Below, one piece after another: positions 1-7,804 of a stretch of DNA of 64,000 bases. The notes beneath the pieces were generated by a model that worked only from the letters and a program-made list of their open reading frames with translations, had not been told where the DNA came from and made no database searches. The position numbers and the translations under genes are program-made. Numbering within the stretch: the first letter of the stretch is position 1; every line of letters starts with the position of its first letter. This DNA comes from MFD09286-c1 sp963701015 (GTDB lineage Bacteria > Bacteroidota > Bacteroidia > Bacteroidales > DTGW01). Location: assembly GCA_963701015.1 (NCBI GenBank), contig OY969556.1, positions 2,356,001 through 2,420,000 of the forward strand, read 5' to 3'.

Positions 1-655
1 GAGGGGTATATAACAAAAAGATAATTATCCCTGAAAGGATGTAATATTTTAACAAATGTTTTTTACAAAAAATTAATCCAGTAAATCCTACTATTATAAC
101 TTGCAATAAACAAAAATGATGGTTATATGCACATAATGCAGATGCAAAAATATATGTAGCCAAATTTTTAAAATATTTCTTTTCCGGAAAGAAAATAATA
201 TTGCTCCATGCATTAACCATTAATAAAACAAAAAACAGACCGCTAATATAAGACCTGGCTATCTGGCTGTATTCAACTGTAAATTGGAGACACGAGATAT
301 ATGCTGCTACAACAAGAGCGGAAGTATTGTTGAACCATTTTTTACCAATTAGCCATGTTAAATATATGGAAGCAATCCCGCATAATAGAAAAGGCAATTT
401 AACCCAATATGGGTTTGAACCAACAATTTTGACCCAATAATATAAAAACACCTGTATTCCTGCCGGATGCCCATCAATCATTACCCTTTCCTTAATAAGC
501 TCATGAAAAGATGTAAAACGGGTTGCAAAAATAGCCCCAAATTCATCGGGAGTATATGGAATAGAAAAAAAATGCCAGAACCTTAATAGTATGCCTATTA
601 CAATAATTATAAGCAACAAAAGCTGATTGCCTTTTAATTTAAAGTTATAACCCAT
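1..655 (-). CDS. Membrane glycosyltransferase, GT39/ArnT-like, partial (C-terminus beyond window)
   Basis: The minus strand reads open from an ATG at 655 to the left edge, giving about 218 residues of an N-terminal region. A first membrane segment (about residues 10-27) is followed by a periplasmic loop containing PYTPDEFGA and later DGHPAGIQVFLYYW. An acidic DE pair in the first loop and an HP(A/G) motif are typical of PMT_2/GT39-family transferases such as ArnT, which move sugars from polyprenyl-phosphate donors onto lipids or proteins at the periplasmic face. At least five more hydrophobic segments follow. Substrate cannot be deduced. The 137 bases upstream of the start are AT-rich and hold no gene. 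Confidence 0.7.
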   Translation of the reverse strand, partial: MGYNFKLKGNQLLLLIIIVIGILLRFWHFFSIPYTPDEFGAIFATRFTSFHELIKERVMIDGHPAGIQVFLYYWVKIVGSNPYWVKLPFLLCGIASIYLTWLIGKKWFNNTSALVVAAYISCLQFTVEYSQIARSYISGLFFVLLMVNAWSNIIFFPEKKYFKNLATYIFASALCAYNHHFCLLQVIIVGFTGLIFCKKHLLKYYILSGIIIFLLYTP

Positions 656-792
656 TCTCAAAATGATTCATTTTATTGACTGCAAGATAATTTATTTTAT
701 AGGATGTAGTTTTTGAATGAATTAAATATTTTAATAGAATAATTGTTAGCTTTAATTTTAATTAATGAGTACTTATAAATTATCTAAAAAAG

Positions 793-1089
793 CTATTCCC
801 AATACATCTCCATTTTAGAATCAATAGTTACCGGATTATTTTTACTCGATTGAATTTTAATATTGCATATAATATCGTCAGCACCGGCGTTATAGCAAGC
901 TTCATGTACATTTTTTACAATCTGCAGTAATTGGTCATATTCTCCCTCCATTACAGTTTCGAATGGACAAACCAAATGTTTTACTCCAGAACTTTTTATC
1001 ACTTCAATAGCTTTATCAACTATTTTATACGGATGGACAGTTTTTGAACTTGGCAATATTTGTACTGCCATATTTATTTGTTGGTTCAT
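793..1089 (-). CDS. Thiamine-binding protein, MTH1187/YkoF (DUF77) family
   Basis: 98 residues, the usual length of the MTH1187/YkoF-like family of small ferredoxin-fold proteins that bind thiamine or related pyrimidines. Family features visible are the N-terminal strand (NMAVQILPSS), the central KHLVCPFETVMEG stretch with the conserved T-x-x-E-G turn, and a helix rich in acidic residues ending in AGADDI. It probably acts in the cytoplasm, but its true role in Bacteroidota is not established. It lies 15 bases downstream of the unknown gene at 1105-1842 on the same strand, so the two are probably co-transcribed. No TPP riboswitch is visible upstream. Confidence 0.8.
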   Translation of the reverse strand: MNQQINMAVQILPSSKTVHPYKIVDKAIEVIKSSGVKHLVCPFETVMEGEYDQLLQIVKNVHEACYNAGADDIICNIKIQSSKNNPVTIDSKMEMYWE

Positions 1090-1104
1090 ATTTCTTGGTT
1101 TTGA

Positions 1105-1842
1105 TTATTCCGGCTGGTTAATGAAATTTCGAATTTCATCCAAATTCATTACGCGGACATTGGTTATAATACAATTTTCCTTTATAAAATCGCCATACTG
1201 GTTACATTCCTGCAAAGCTGATTTGAACACATCCTGAACAGGTATATTAACAGGCACAAGCGATAGCACTGTTACAACTTCACCGAAAAACTGAATTTCT
1301 TCAATTTCTGATTCCTGTTTTGGGAAGATATAATTGAATTCTTTTTGGATAATATTTTGTTGAAAATCGGTAAAAGGTTCGCTGTTTCGTGTAAAAAAAG
1401 CAAAAAAATAACGAAGCTTATTTTCCTTCCCTCCCAACCCGGTAGAGATAAAAATCTGTGATTGATCGAGCAATTTCGATTGCAATAACATCCGCGATTC
1501 TTGTAACGCTAGCAATGACCAATGTTTTAATTCGTCATCGGCATTTTTCGAATATTTTTCAATGGAACGGTAAGCGCCAACATCATCAATTGCTGCCAAC
1601 TGAACTAATAATTTCTTTTTGGTAAAGTTATTTATTTCAGGTTCAAACAATAAATCAATAAGTTGTCCCCATTCCGAAGTATCCTGATCGTTTTTTATGG
1701 TTTTTGACATTTCAAAATATTCCATTTGCAGGGCAATATCAATCTTTTCATTAATAATATTGATATCACCTTTAAAATTCTGAAAGAATTGCTGTATTTG
1801 CTCAAAAGGAATATTTTCTCCCATTTTTTTGAATTGAAACAT
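1105..1842 (-). CDS. Conserved hypothetical protein, alpha-helical
   Basis: 245 residues, not recognised as a named family. The ATG at 1842 was preferred to an in-frame TTG two codons upstream. The protein is soluble, without signal peptide or membrane segment. The middle part (around residues 70-120) is a run of amphipathic helices with HEAT-like spacing (KKKLLVQLAAIDDVGAYRSI, then DELKHWSLLALQES), suggesting a helical-repeat scaffold. It sits just upstream of the thiamine-binding-type gene in the same orientation and diverges from the helicase gene at 2001. No catalytic motif is visible. Confidence 0.6.
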   Translation of the reverse strand: MFQFKKMGENIPFEQIQQFFQNFKGDINIINEKIDIALQMEYFEMSKTIKNDQDTSEWGQLIDLLFEPEINNFTKKKLLVQLAAIDDVGAYRSIEKYSKNADDELKHWSLLALQESRMLLQSKLLDQSQIFISTGLGGKENKLRYFFAFFTRNSEPFTDFQQNIIQKEFNYIFPKQESEIEEIQFFGEVVTVLSLVPVNIPVQDVFKSALQECNQYGDFIKENCIITNVRVMNLDEIRNFINQPE

Positions 1843-1966
1843 TTTCAAATGTTAATGCAAATTTATATATAATAAAGTTTTGGACAAGATGAACTTATTA
1901 TTTTAACTTATTTTTTAGTTTAATCCTGAAAATACCGGAATTTTTAAATTTGTCCATTATTGAAAA

Positions 1967-1996
1967 TTGCACATTGGTATTTTACCACTAAATTTG
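1967..1996 (+). promoter_or_regulatory. Bacteroidota-type promoter, nearly leaderless, for the RecD-like helicase
   Basis: TTG at 1967-1969, a spacer of 19 bases, then TAAATTTG at 1989-1996, an exact match to the TAnnTTTG -7 element of the Bacteroidota primary sigma factor. The ATG of the helicase begins only four bases after the -7 element, so transcription would start at or next to the start codon. Confidence 0.55.
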
Positions 1997-2000
1997 ACGA

Positions 2001-3422
2001 ATGCTTTCAGATTATTTTGAATCGAAAATTCTTGAAAAACTTGGGGAAATACCAACGCCAAGCCAAAAAAAATGTATTCGCCAATTAGCCCAATTTGTTT
2101 TAAACGAGAAGGATGATGAAGTATTCATCGTTACCGGATTTGCAGGAACAGGTAAAACTACTTTAATTGCAGCGCTCATCAATGCTTTGGAAGAAAACAA
2201 ACACAAAACCTTGTTATTAGCGCCAACTGGGAGAGCTGCCAAAGTGTTAGGAAATTTTTCAAAACGAACAGCTTATACTATACACAAAAAAATATACCGG
2301 CAAAAGTCTTCAAAGGACGGCTTTGGAAAATTTGTATTGGGAAAGAATTTATTATCAGGAACATTTTTCATTGTTGACGAAGCTTCCATGATTGGAGAAA
2401 GGCAAAATGACAATTCAATGTTCGGTTCCGGCAATTTAATGGCCGATTTAACAGAATTTATCTATTCGGGCAAACGTTGCAAGCTTATTTTAATTGGCGA
2501 CCCTGCACAGTTGCCGCCTGTAGAAGCTACATCGGGGCAGGCATTGGATGGTATTTATCTTGCTGACAACGGGTTTGCAATCAATAAAACGATATTAACC
2601 GATGTTGTTCGTCAGACCGAATTTTCGGGAATTTTGGCCAATGCAACATTATTAAGAAATTATATAACCGACAAAAGGCTAGAAATACCAAAGTTTATAA
2701 CTTCAAATTTTACCGATATTATTAAAATTAACAACAGTGAATTAATTCAGGAAATCCAGGAATGTTATGATAAAATTGGGCTTGAGAATACAATGGTCAT
2801 AACACGTTCTAACAAACGAGCCAATTTATTCAATTCCGGCATCCGGAAATCAATTTTGTTTCGTGAAGAAACTATTGCACCTGGAGATTACTTGATGGTA
2901 GTTAAAAACAATTATTATTGGTTGGACAATGACAATGAAGAATCGGAATTTATAGCAAATGGTGATATTATACAAGTTGTTAAAATTCGAAAACATGAGG
3001 AACGATATGGTTTTCATTATATCAATGCCAGAGTAAGATTGATAGATATTGATGACCGCGAAATTGAAGTAAAAATTATTACAGAAACCTTGACCATTGA
3101 GAGTGCAGCGCTTTCGGCTGATGATAATAAAAAACTGTATTATACAATTTTTGAAGATTTTAAACATTTAAAACCCCGCAAAGCAGCTTATGATGCTATT
3201 CGATCCGATCCTTATTTTAATGCTTTACAAGTAAAATTTGCCTATGCCATAACCTGCCATAAATCGCAGGGCGGGCAATGGAAAGCTGTTTTTATTGACC
3301 AGGGCTATTTTACGCAGGATATGTTTTCGATTGAATATTTACGATGGTTATATACAGCATTTACCCGGGCAAGCGAAAAACTATACCTTGTTAATTTTAA
3401 TAAAGATTTTATTGAAGAATAG
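2001..3422 (+). CDS. RecD/Dda-like superfamily 1 DNA helicase
   Basis: 473 residues. Walker A GFAGTGKT at residues 46-53, Walker B with DEAS at 126-129, motif III GDPAQLPP at 166-173, and the UvrD_C_2-type end with AYAITCHKSQGGQW near 415 and LYTAFTRASEKLYL near 452. This motif order is that of short SF1B helicases (RecD2/Dda/Pif1-like), which move 5' to 3' on single-stranded DNA. It lacks the long N-terminal region of full RecD2, so it is a compact single-polypeptide helicase. The stop codon lies two bases from the convergent cysN stop. Role in repair or replication restart is inferred from family. Confidence 0.85.
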   Translation: MLSDYFESKILEKLGEIPTPSQKKCIRQLAQFVLNEKDDEVFIVTGFAGTGKTTLIAALINALEENKHKTLLLAPTGRAAKVLGNFSKRTAYTIHKKIYRQKSSKDGFGKFVLGKNLLSGTFFIVDEASMIGERQNDNSMFGSGNLMADLTEFIYSGKRCKLILIGDPAQLPPVEATSGQALDGIYLADNGFAINKTILTDVVRQTEFSGILANATLLRNYITDKRLEIPKFITSNFTDIIKINNSELIQEIQECYDKIGLENTMVITRSNKRANLFNSGIRKSILFREETIAPGDYLMVVKNNYYWLDNDNEESEFIANGDIIQVVKIRKHEERYGFHYINARVRLIDIDDREIEVKIITETLTIESAALSADDNKKLYYTIFEDFKHLKPRKAAYDAIRSDPYFNALQVKFAYAITCHKSQGGQWKAVFIDQGYFTQDMFSIEYLRWLYTAFTRASEKLYLVNFNKDFIEE

Positions 3423-3424
3423 TT

Positions 3425-4693
3425 TTATATAATCATCCCTGCACAAACAGTTTCGTTGGTACTTTCGTCAATTAAAACCAGGCTTCCAGTAACGCGGTTG
3501 GTTTTATAGGAATCGTAAAACAATAGCTTGGTTGTTTTTATTTTTATACGACCTATTTCGTTCAAACCAATAATTTTATCAGTTGTATTTTCAGCAAGTG
3601 TATTAATATCAATTTTATAAACAACTTCTTTAATTATACAGCGTGCTTCATTGGTAGTATGGCGCAAATAATATTTACCGTTCAAAGCCATCTTCCTTTC
3701 ATGAAGCCAGCAAACCATTAATTCAATGTCCTGACCTGAATGTGGCATATTATCGGGTTTAACAATCATATCGCCACGCGAAATATCAATGTCATTTTCC
3801 AGTTGTATAGAAACCGACTGCGGTGTAAACGCTTCATCAAGTTCCCCATTAAAAGTGTCAATAGATTTAATTGTTGTGCTAATTCCAGCAGGCATGGCTA
3901 TAACCTTATCGCCTTTTTTAAAAATTCCACCTGCAACACGACCGGCATAACCTCGGTAATCGTGGAATTCATCGTTATATGGCCTTATTACATATTGAAC
4001 CGGGAAACGAGGATCAAGTAAATCTTCGTCTTCAGCAATTTCAATATTTTCAAGTAAAGATAATAATGGCTCCCCTTTATACCAATTCATTGAAACCGAT
4101 GGATCAACCACATTATCACCTTTTAAAGCACTTATAGGAATAAAACGTGCGTCTTTAATCTCAAGCTTTTTTGCAATGTCTTCAAAAACCAATTTAATTT
4201 TTTCAAAAACATCTTGTTTGAAATCCACTAAATCCATTTTATTTACACAAACTAAAATATGGGGAATGCGCAAAAGCGAAGCAATAAAAGCATGACGGAT
4301 GGTTTGTTCCACTACTCCATTTCGTGCATCGACCAGTATAATAGCAGCATTGGCAGTTGAAGCACCAGTAACCATATTACGGGTATATTGAATGTGGCCG
4401 GGAGTATCGGCAATAATAAATTTACGTTTTGGTGTAGCAAAATAACGATAAGCCACATCAATGGTAATGCCTTGTTCACGCTCAGCCCTTAACCCATCAG
4501 TCAGCAAGGCAAGGTTTACATTTTCTTCACCTCGCAGTTTACTAGCTGTTTCAAGCGCTTCCATTTGATCGGAAAAAATGGCCTTGCTATCATAAAGCAA
4601 ACGGCCAATTAAGGTGCTTTTGCCGTCATCTACACTGCCTGCTGTGGTAAATCGAAGCAGTTTCATATTTAAATATCCATTGGTAGAATTCAT
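3425..4693 (-). CDS. cysN: Sulfate adenylyltransferase subunit 1 (GTPase)
   Basis: 422 residues. The translation-factor-type GTPase domain shows GSVDDGKST at residues 19-27, DTPGH at 96-100 and NKMD at 151-154; EF-Tu-like beta-barrel domains follow. CysN couples GTP hydrolysis to the CysD reaction that makes adenosine 5'-phosphosulfate from ATP and sulfate. A second ATG at codon 10 would give MKLLRFTTAG as the start and is equally plausible. No APS-kinase domain is fused here, in keeping with a separate cysC. It is the last gene of cysC-cysD-cysN, separated from cysD by an unusual repeat array. Confidence 0.95.
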   Translation of the reverse strand: MNSTNGYLNMKLLRFTTAGSVDDGKSTLIGRLLYDSKAIFSDQMEALETASKLRGEENVNLALLTDGLRAEREQGITIDVAYRYFATPKRKFIIADTPGHIQYTRNMVTGASTANAAIILVDARNGVVEQTIRHAFIASLLRIPHILVCVNKMDLVDFKQDVFEKIKLVFEDIAKKLEIKDARFIPISALKGDNVVDPSVSMNWYKGEPLLSLLENIEIAEDEDLLDPRFPVQYVIRPYNDEFHDYRGYAGRVAGGIFKKGDKVIAMPAGISTTIKSIDTFNGELDEAFTPQSVSIQLENDIDISRGDMIVKPDNMPHSGQDIELMVCWLHERKMALNGKYYLRHTTNEARCIIKEVVYKIDINTLAENTTDKIIGLNEIGRIKIKTTKLLFYDSYKTNRVTGSLVLIDESTNETVCAGMII

Positions 4694-4701
4694 AATATTA
4701 T

Positions 4702-4922
4702 TAATGTACTAATTATTTAATGTGCTAATGTGATAATGTGCTGATGTATCAATATGCTAATTTGCTAATTCTTTAATTTGCTAATGTGCTAATGTGCAAA
4801 TTCTTTAATGTAATAATTTGCTAATGTGTTAATAATTTAATCTGCTGATTTTATAATGAATCATTTCAATAAAATTGATTGTATTGATTAGCAAATCAGC
4901 ACATTGATAAATTTGCATATCA
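4702..4922. repeat. Octanucleotide array with inverted arm between cysD and cysN
   Basis: From 4702 to 4861 the plus strand can be cut into 20 successive units of exactly eight bases, consensus TAATGTGC/TAATTTGC with degenerate members (for example TGATGTAT, CAATATGC). A spacer of about 20 bases follows. From 4883 the units run in the opposite orientation (GCAAATCA, GCACATTG, ... GCATATCA). Read on the minus strand, the inverted arm begins with TGATATGC, whose TGA is the cysD stop codon at 4922-4920. The two arms could fold into an imperfect hairpin in the cysD-cysN transcript. Confidence 0.85.
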
Positions 4923-5840
4923 AAAATAACCTTCTTTTTTTCTGTCTTCCATAGCCGATTCCGAGCGTTTGTCATCAAACCTTGTTCCGCGCTCGGTTGT
5001 ACGAGTTGTTGCAACTTCCGTAATTATTTCTTCAAGATTTGAAGCCGGTGATTCAACACCACCAGTGCAGGTCATATCACCAATAGTCCGGAACCTAATT
5101 TGCATTTTCTCAACCTTATCGCTCTTTTTTAACTGAATAAATGGGCATTTGGCTAAAAACACACCATCGCGGATAATCATTTCACGCTCATGGGTAAAAT
5201 ATAAATTCGGAATATCAATGTTTTCAAGAAATATATATTGCCAAACATCCATTTCAGTCCAGTTACTTAAGGGGAAAACCCTGAAATGCTCACCCATACG
5301 CTTTTTACCATTGAAAATATTCCAGAGTTCTGGTCGTTGGTTTTTCGGGTCCCACTGGCCAAAATCATCACGGTGCGAGAAGAAACGTTCTTTCGCCCTG
5401 GCTTTCTCTTCATCACGGCGCCCACCGCCCATAGCTGCATCAAATTTGAACTCTTCAATAGCATCGAGCAATGTAACCGTTTGAAGTTTATTTCTGCTCG
5501 CATTTGGGCCTGTTTCTTCAGTCACTTTACCAGCATCAATTGATTCCTGAACAAGACGGACAATACATGTTGCACCATTCTTTTCCATTAATTCGTCACG
5601 AAATGTCAATGTTTCAGGGAAATTATGACCAGTATCAATATGTAACAAAGGGAAAGGTACTTTTGCTGGCCAAAAAGCCTTGCGGGCAATATGGAACATA
5701 ACAATGGAATCCTTTCCGCCTGAAAAAAGCAGAGCTGGTTTATCAAACTGGGCAGCAACTTCACGGATTACATACATTGATTCCGATTCAAGTTCGCGCA
5801 AATGATTTAAAGTATGAAACTGAATATTCTCCGAATTCAT
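4920..5840 (-). CDS. cysD: Sulfate adenylyltransferase subunit 2
   Basis: 306 residues, typical of CysD. The PP-loop of ATP pyrophosphatases is present as SGGKDS at residues 40-45, followed by PFPLLHIDTGHNFPE, the GGGRRDEEKAR region and the C-terminal TGGVES and RSESAMEDRKKEGYF stretches conserved in the family. It forms the catalytic half of the CysDN enzyme in the cytoplasm. It starts seven bases after the cysC stop, so the two are clearly one operon. No cysH, cysI or cysJ lies in the window, so whether the product feeds assimilation or sulfation cannot be told. Confidence 0.96.
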   Translation of the reverse strand: MNSENIQFHTLNHLRELESESMYVIREVAAQFDKPALLFSGGKDSIVMFHIARKAFWPAKVPFPLLHIDTGHNFPETLTFRDELMEKNGATCIVRLVQESIDAGKVTEETGPNASRNKLQTVTLLDAIEEFKFDAAMGGGRRDEEKARAKERFFSHRDDFGQWDPKNQRPELWNIFNGKKRMGEHFRVFPLSNWTEMDVWQYIFLENIDIPNLYFTHEREMIIRDGVFLAKCPFIQLKKSDKVEKMQIRFRTIGDMTCTGGVESPASNLEEIITEVATTRTTERGTRFDDKRSESAMEDRKKEGYF

Positions 5841-5847
5841 TAGAATT

Positions 5848-6414
5848 TTATTTACTTGTAATTTTCGGTATTAAAAAACCGATTAGCAATTCAACACACT
5901 CATCGATATTATGTTTAGCAGTATCCAGAATTAAATCCGGATTTTTAGGAATTTCATATTCGGCAGTAATTTTCGAAAAATCGGGCTTAACAGCTTCTTC
6001 AGCCTTGGTAAATTTACCTTTTTCAGTGTTTTCTATTTTTGAAGAAGTGAGGTAAACCAATAAAAAATCGTCGTTTCCGATAATATTTTGTGCCATCTGC
6101 CGCATTTTCTGAGTAGGGCAATTGATTGAATTTATAACAATCACACCATTCTCAACCAAGACTTTCGACATTTCAGCAACGCGCCTAATATTTTCAGTTT
6201 TATCTTCCTCAGAATAATTAAGACCTGCCGATAAACCGTTCCTAACCTCATCTTCATCAATGGCTGCAATTAAGTAACCTTGTGAAGAAAGCGCCGAATC
6301 CAATTCATAAGCCAAAGTTGATTTTCCTGAACCTGATAAACCTGTAAACCAAATGGAAACAGATTTTTGGTTCACAATTATTTCTTTAATACTCCGTCTG
6401 CTGTCAATATTCAA
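5848..6414 (-). CDS. cysC: Adenylylsulfate (APS) kinase, divergent
   Basis: 188 residues. P-loop GLSGSGKST at residues 25-33 and the ENIRRVAEMSK helix near 74-84 identify APS kinase, which phosphorylates APS to PAPS. Other family motifs are altered: the usual DGD is DED (residues 53-55), the usual ISP after the second strand is INCPT, and the RDPKGLY-x-KAR-x-G lid segment is not recognisable, replaced by an acidic/lysine stretch around residues 125-145. The start is a TTG at 6414; no ATG lies upstream in frame. First gene of the cysCDN operon. Function as APS kinase is likely from context but the lid region is atypical. Confidence 0.82.
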   Translation of the reverse strand: MNIDSRRSIKEIIVNQKSVSIWFTGLSGSGKSTLAYELDSALSSQGYLIAAIDEDEVRNGLSAGLNYSEEDKTENIRRVAEMSKVLVENGVIVINSINCPTQKMRQMAQNIIGNDDFLLVYLTSSKIENTEKGKFTKAEEAVKPDFSKITAEYEIPKNPDLILDTAKHNIDECVELLIGFLIPKITSK

Positions 6415-6446
6415 TTTTCAATAAAATTAAGTTTACAAAACGGTCG

Positions 6447-6454
6447 CAAATTTA
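6447..6454 (-). promoter_or_regulatory. Candidate -7 promoter element of the cysCDN operon
   Basis: Minus strand TAAATTTG, an exact TAnnTTTG match, 33 bases upstream of the cysC TTG. No good TTG box lies at the expected spacing, so the assignment is tentative. Confidence 0.4.
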
Positions 6455-6507
6455 TAAAATGAAGATTAAAATAATTTAAGATGAGCAAATAAGTTATTCG
6501 AATTATG

Positions 6508-6542
6508 AAAAAAAATAATGCAGGTAAAAATTTGCCTGCATT
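6508..6542 (-). terminator. Rho-independent terminator after dnaN
   Basis: On the minus strand AATGCAGG (6542-6535) pairs with CCTGCATT (6524-6517) and is followed by ATTTTTTTTC. It lies 24 bases beyond the dnaN stop. Confidence 0.7.
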
Positions 6543-6565
6543 ACAATTATTTTGAATAATGAAAA

Positions 6566-7697
6566 TTATGCGTTAATCATCATTGGCATTAGTAGCATTA
6601 GTACATCTTCAGCATCATTTTCCTTTACAACCGGTAAAATAATCCCGGCACGTGAAGGGTCAGACATTTCCAAAGCAATATCGGAAGCCGAAATATTAGC
6701 TAAAATTTCGACCAAAAATGCTGATTTAAAACCAATTTCCATTTCGTCACCATCGTACTGACAATTCAACCTTTCATAAGCCGAAATTGAGAAATCAATA
6801 TCCTGGGCTGAAATAACAACTTGGTTGCCAGTTAATTGCAATTTAACTAAATTGCTAGCCTGGTTGGCAAATACCGAAACACGTTTTAATGTATTGTAAA
6901 ACTCAACCCTGTCGATAATCAGTTTGTTTGGATTATTGGTTGGGATAACTGAATTGTAACTTGGATAAACCCCTTCCACCAAACGACAGATCATTTTATA
7001 ATTGGTAAGCTGGAAGTAAGCATTTTTTTCATCAAATTCAACCAATACACCGCCATCTTCTTTTTGCAAAATTGTTTTAAGCAATGAAGAAGGTTTTTTG
7101 GGAAGGATAAAAGCACCATTCACATCACTATCGATATCGGAACGTTTGTAACGGACACAACTTATGTGCATCGGAAGCAACAAAGGTTGCATCTTTGGTA
7201 GAGACCTCAATAAAAATACCGTTCATTACAGGGCGAAGCTCATCGTCGGCAGTAGCAAAAAGGGTCTTATTAATACCGCTCAATAAGACTGATGCATTTA
7301 GCTTAAACGAATTCTTTTTATCTTCCTTAATTCCAGGCAATTGTGGAAAGTCTTCGCCATTTTGACCCATTACAGTAAATTTACCATTTTGGGAACTAAT
7401 AACTACAGCCCTTGTGTCCTTATTAACTTCAAAAGTAAGAGGTTGTTCAGGGAATTCCTTTAGTGTATCGAGTAATATTTTTGCAGGAATAGCAACAACG
7501 CCACTTTCTGCTACATTTTCGAGCGTCATCATGGAAACAAGAGTTGATTCCAAATCGGAAGCAGTTATAGAAAGTAGATTTCCTTCGAGATTAAACAAAA
7601 AATTATCGAGTATAGGCAAAGTGTTCTTTGAACTAATTACTCTGCTTATTGCCTGTAAATGGCTTAATAAATCGGTGCTTGAGGCTACAAATTTCAT
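6566..7697 (-). CDS. dnaN: DNA polymerase III beta subunit (sliding clamp), with one-base frameshift
   Basis: The clamp is encoded in two overlapping frames. The N-terminal part from the ATG at 7697 (MKFVASSTDLLSHLQAISRV) runs properly to FVASDAHKL, and the C-terminal part resumes as VRYKRSDIDSD and ends at 6566 in the expected DVLMLLMPMM-type tail. Removing one T on the minus strand (position 7157) joins them into 376 residues, the normal DnaN length. DnaN is essential, the rest is intact and no slippery sequence is present, so this is most likely a sequence error rather than a dead gene. The clamp tethers DNA polymerase III to DNA. Confidence 0.9.
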
Positions 7698-7752
7698 ACT
7701 TATATTTTGATTTATAATATTAAAAATTATTTTTCATTCTTCAATTTTGTAC

Positions 7753-7760
7753 CAAAAGTA
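7753..7760 (-). promoter_or_regulatory. Candidate -7 promoter element of dnaN
   Basis: Minus strand TACTTTTG, an exact TAnnTTTG match, about 55 bases upstream of the dnaN ATG. Confidence 0.4.
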
Positions 7761-7804
7761 AAAAAAACGTTGAAGAAAAGAAAAAGCTGTGAAAGGTAAT
7801 TCAT

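Noticed and set aside
1090..1104. TPP riboswitch upstream of the thiamine-binding-type gene
   Set aside because: The gap is only 15 bases and the 150 bases before the upstream gene show no TPP-box sequence.
4702..4861. Possible CRISPR-like array between cysD and cysN
   Set aside because: Units are only eight bases, degenerate, contiguous and without spacers; no cas genes.
4829..5014. Minus-strand frame spanning the repeat and the end of cysD
   Set aside because: Overlaps cysD in another frame and reads through the repeat array; no independent support.
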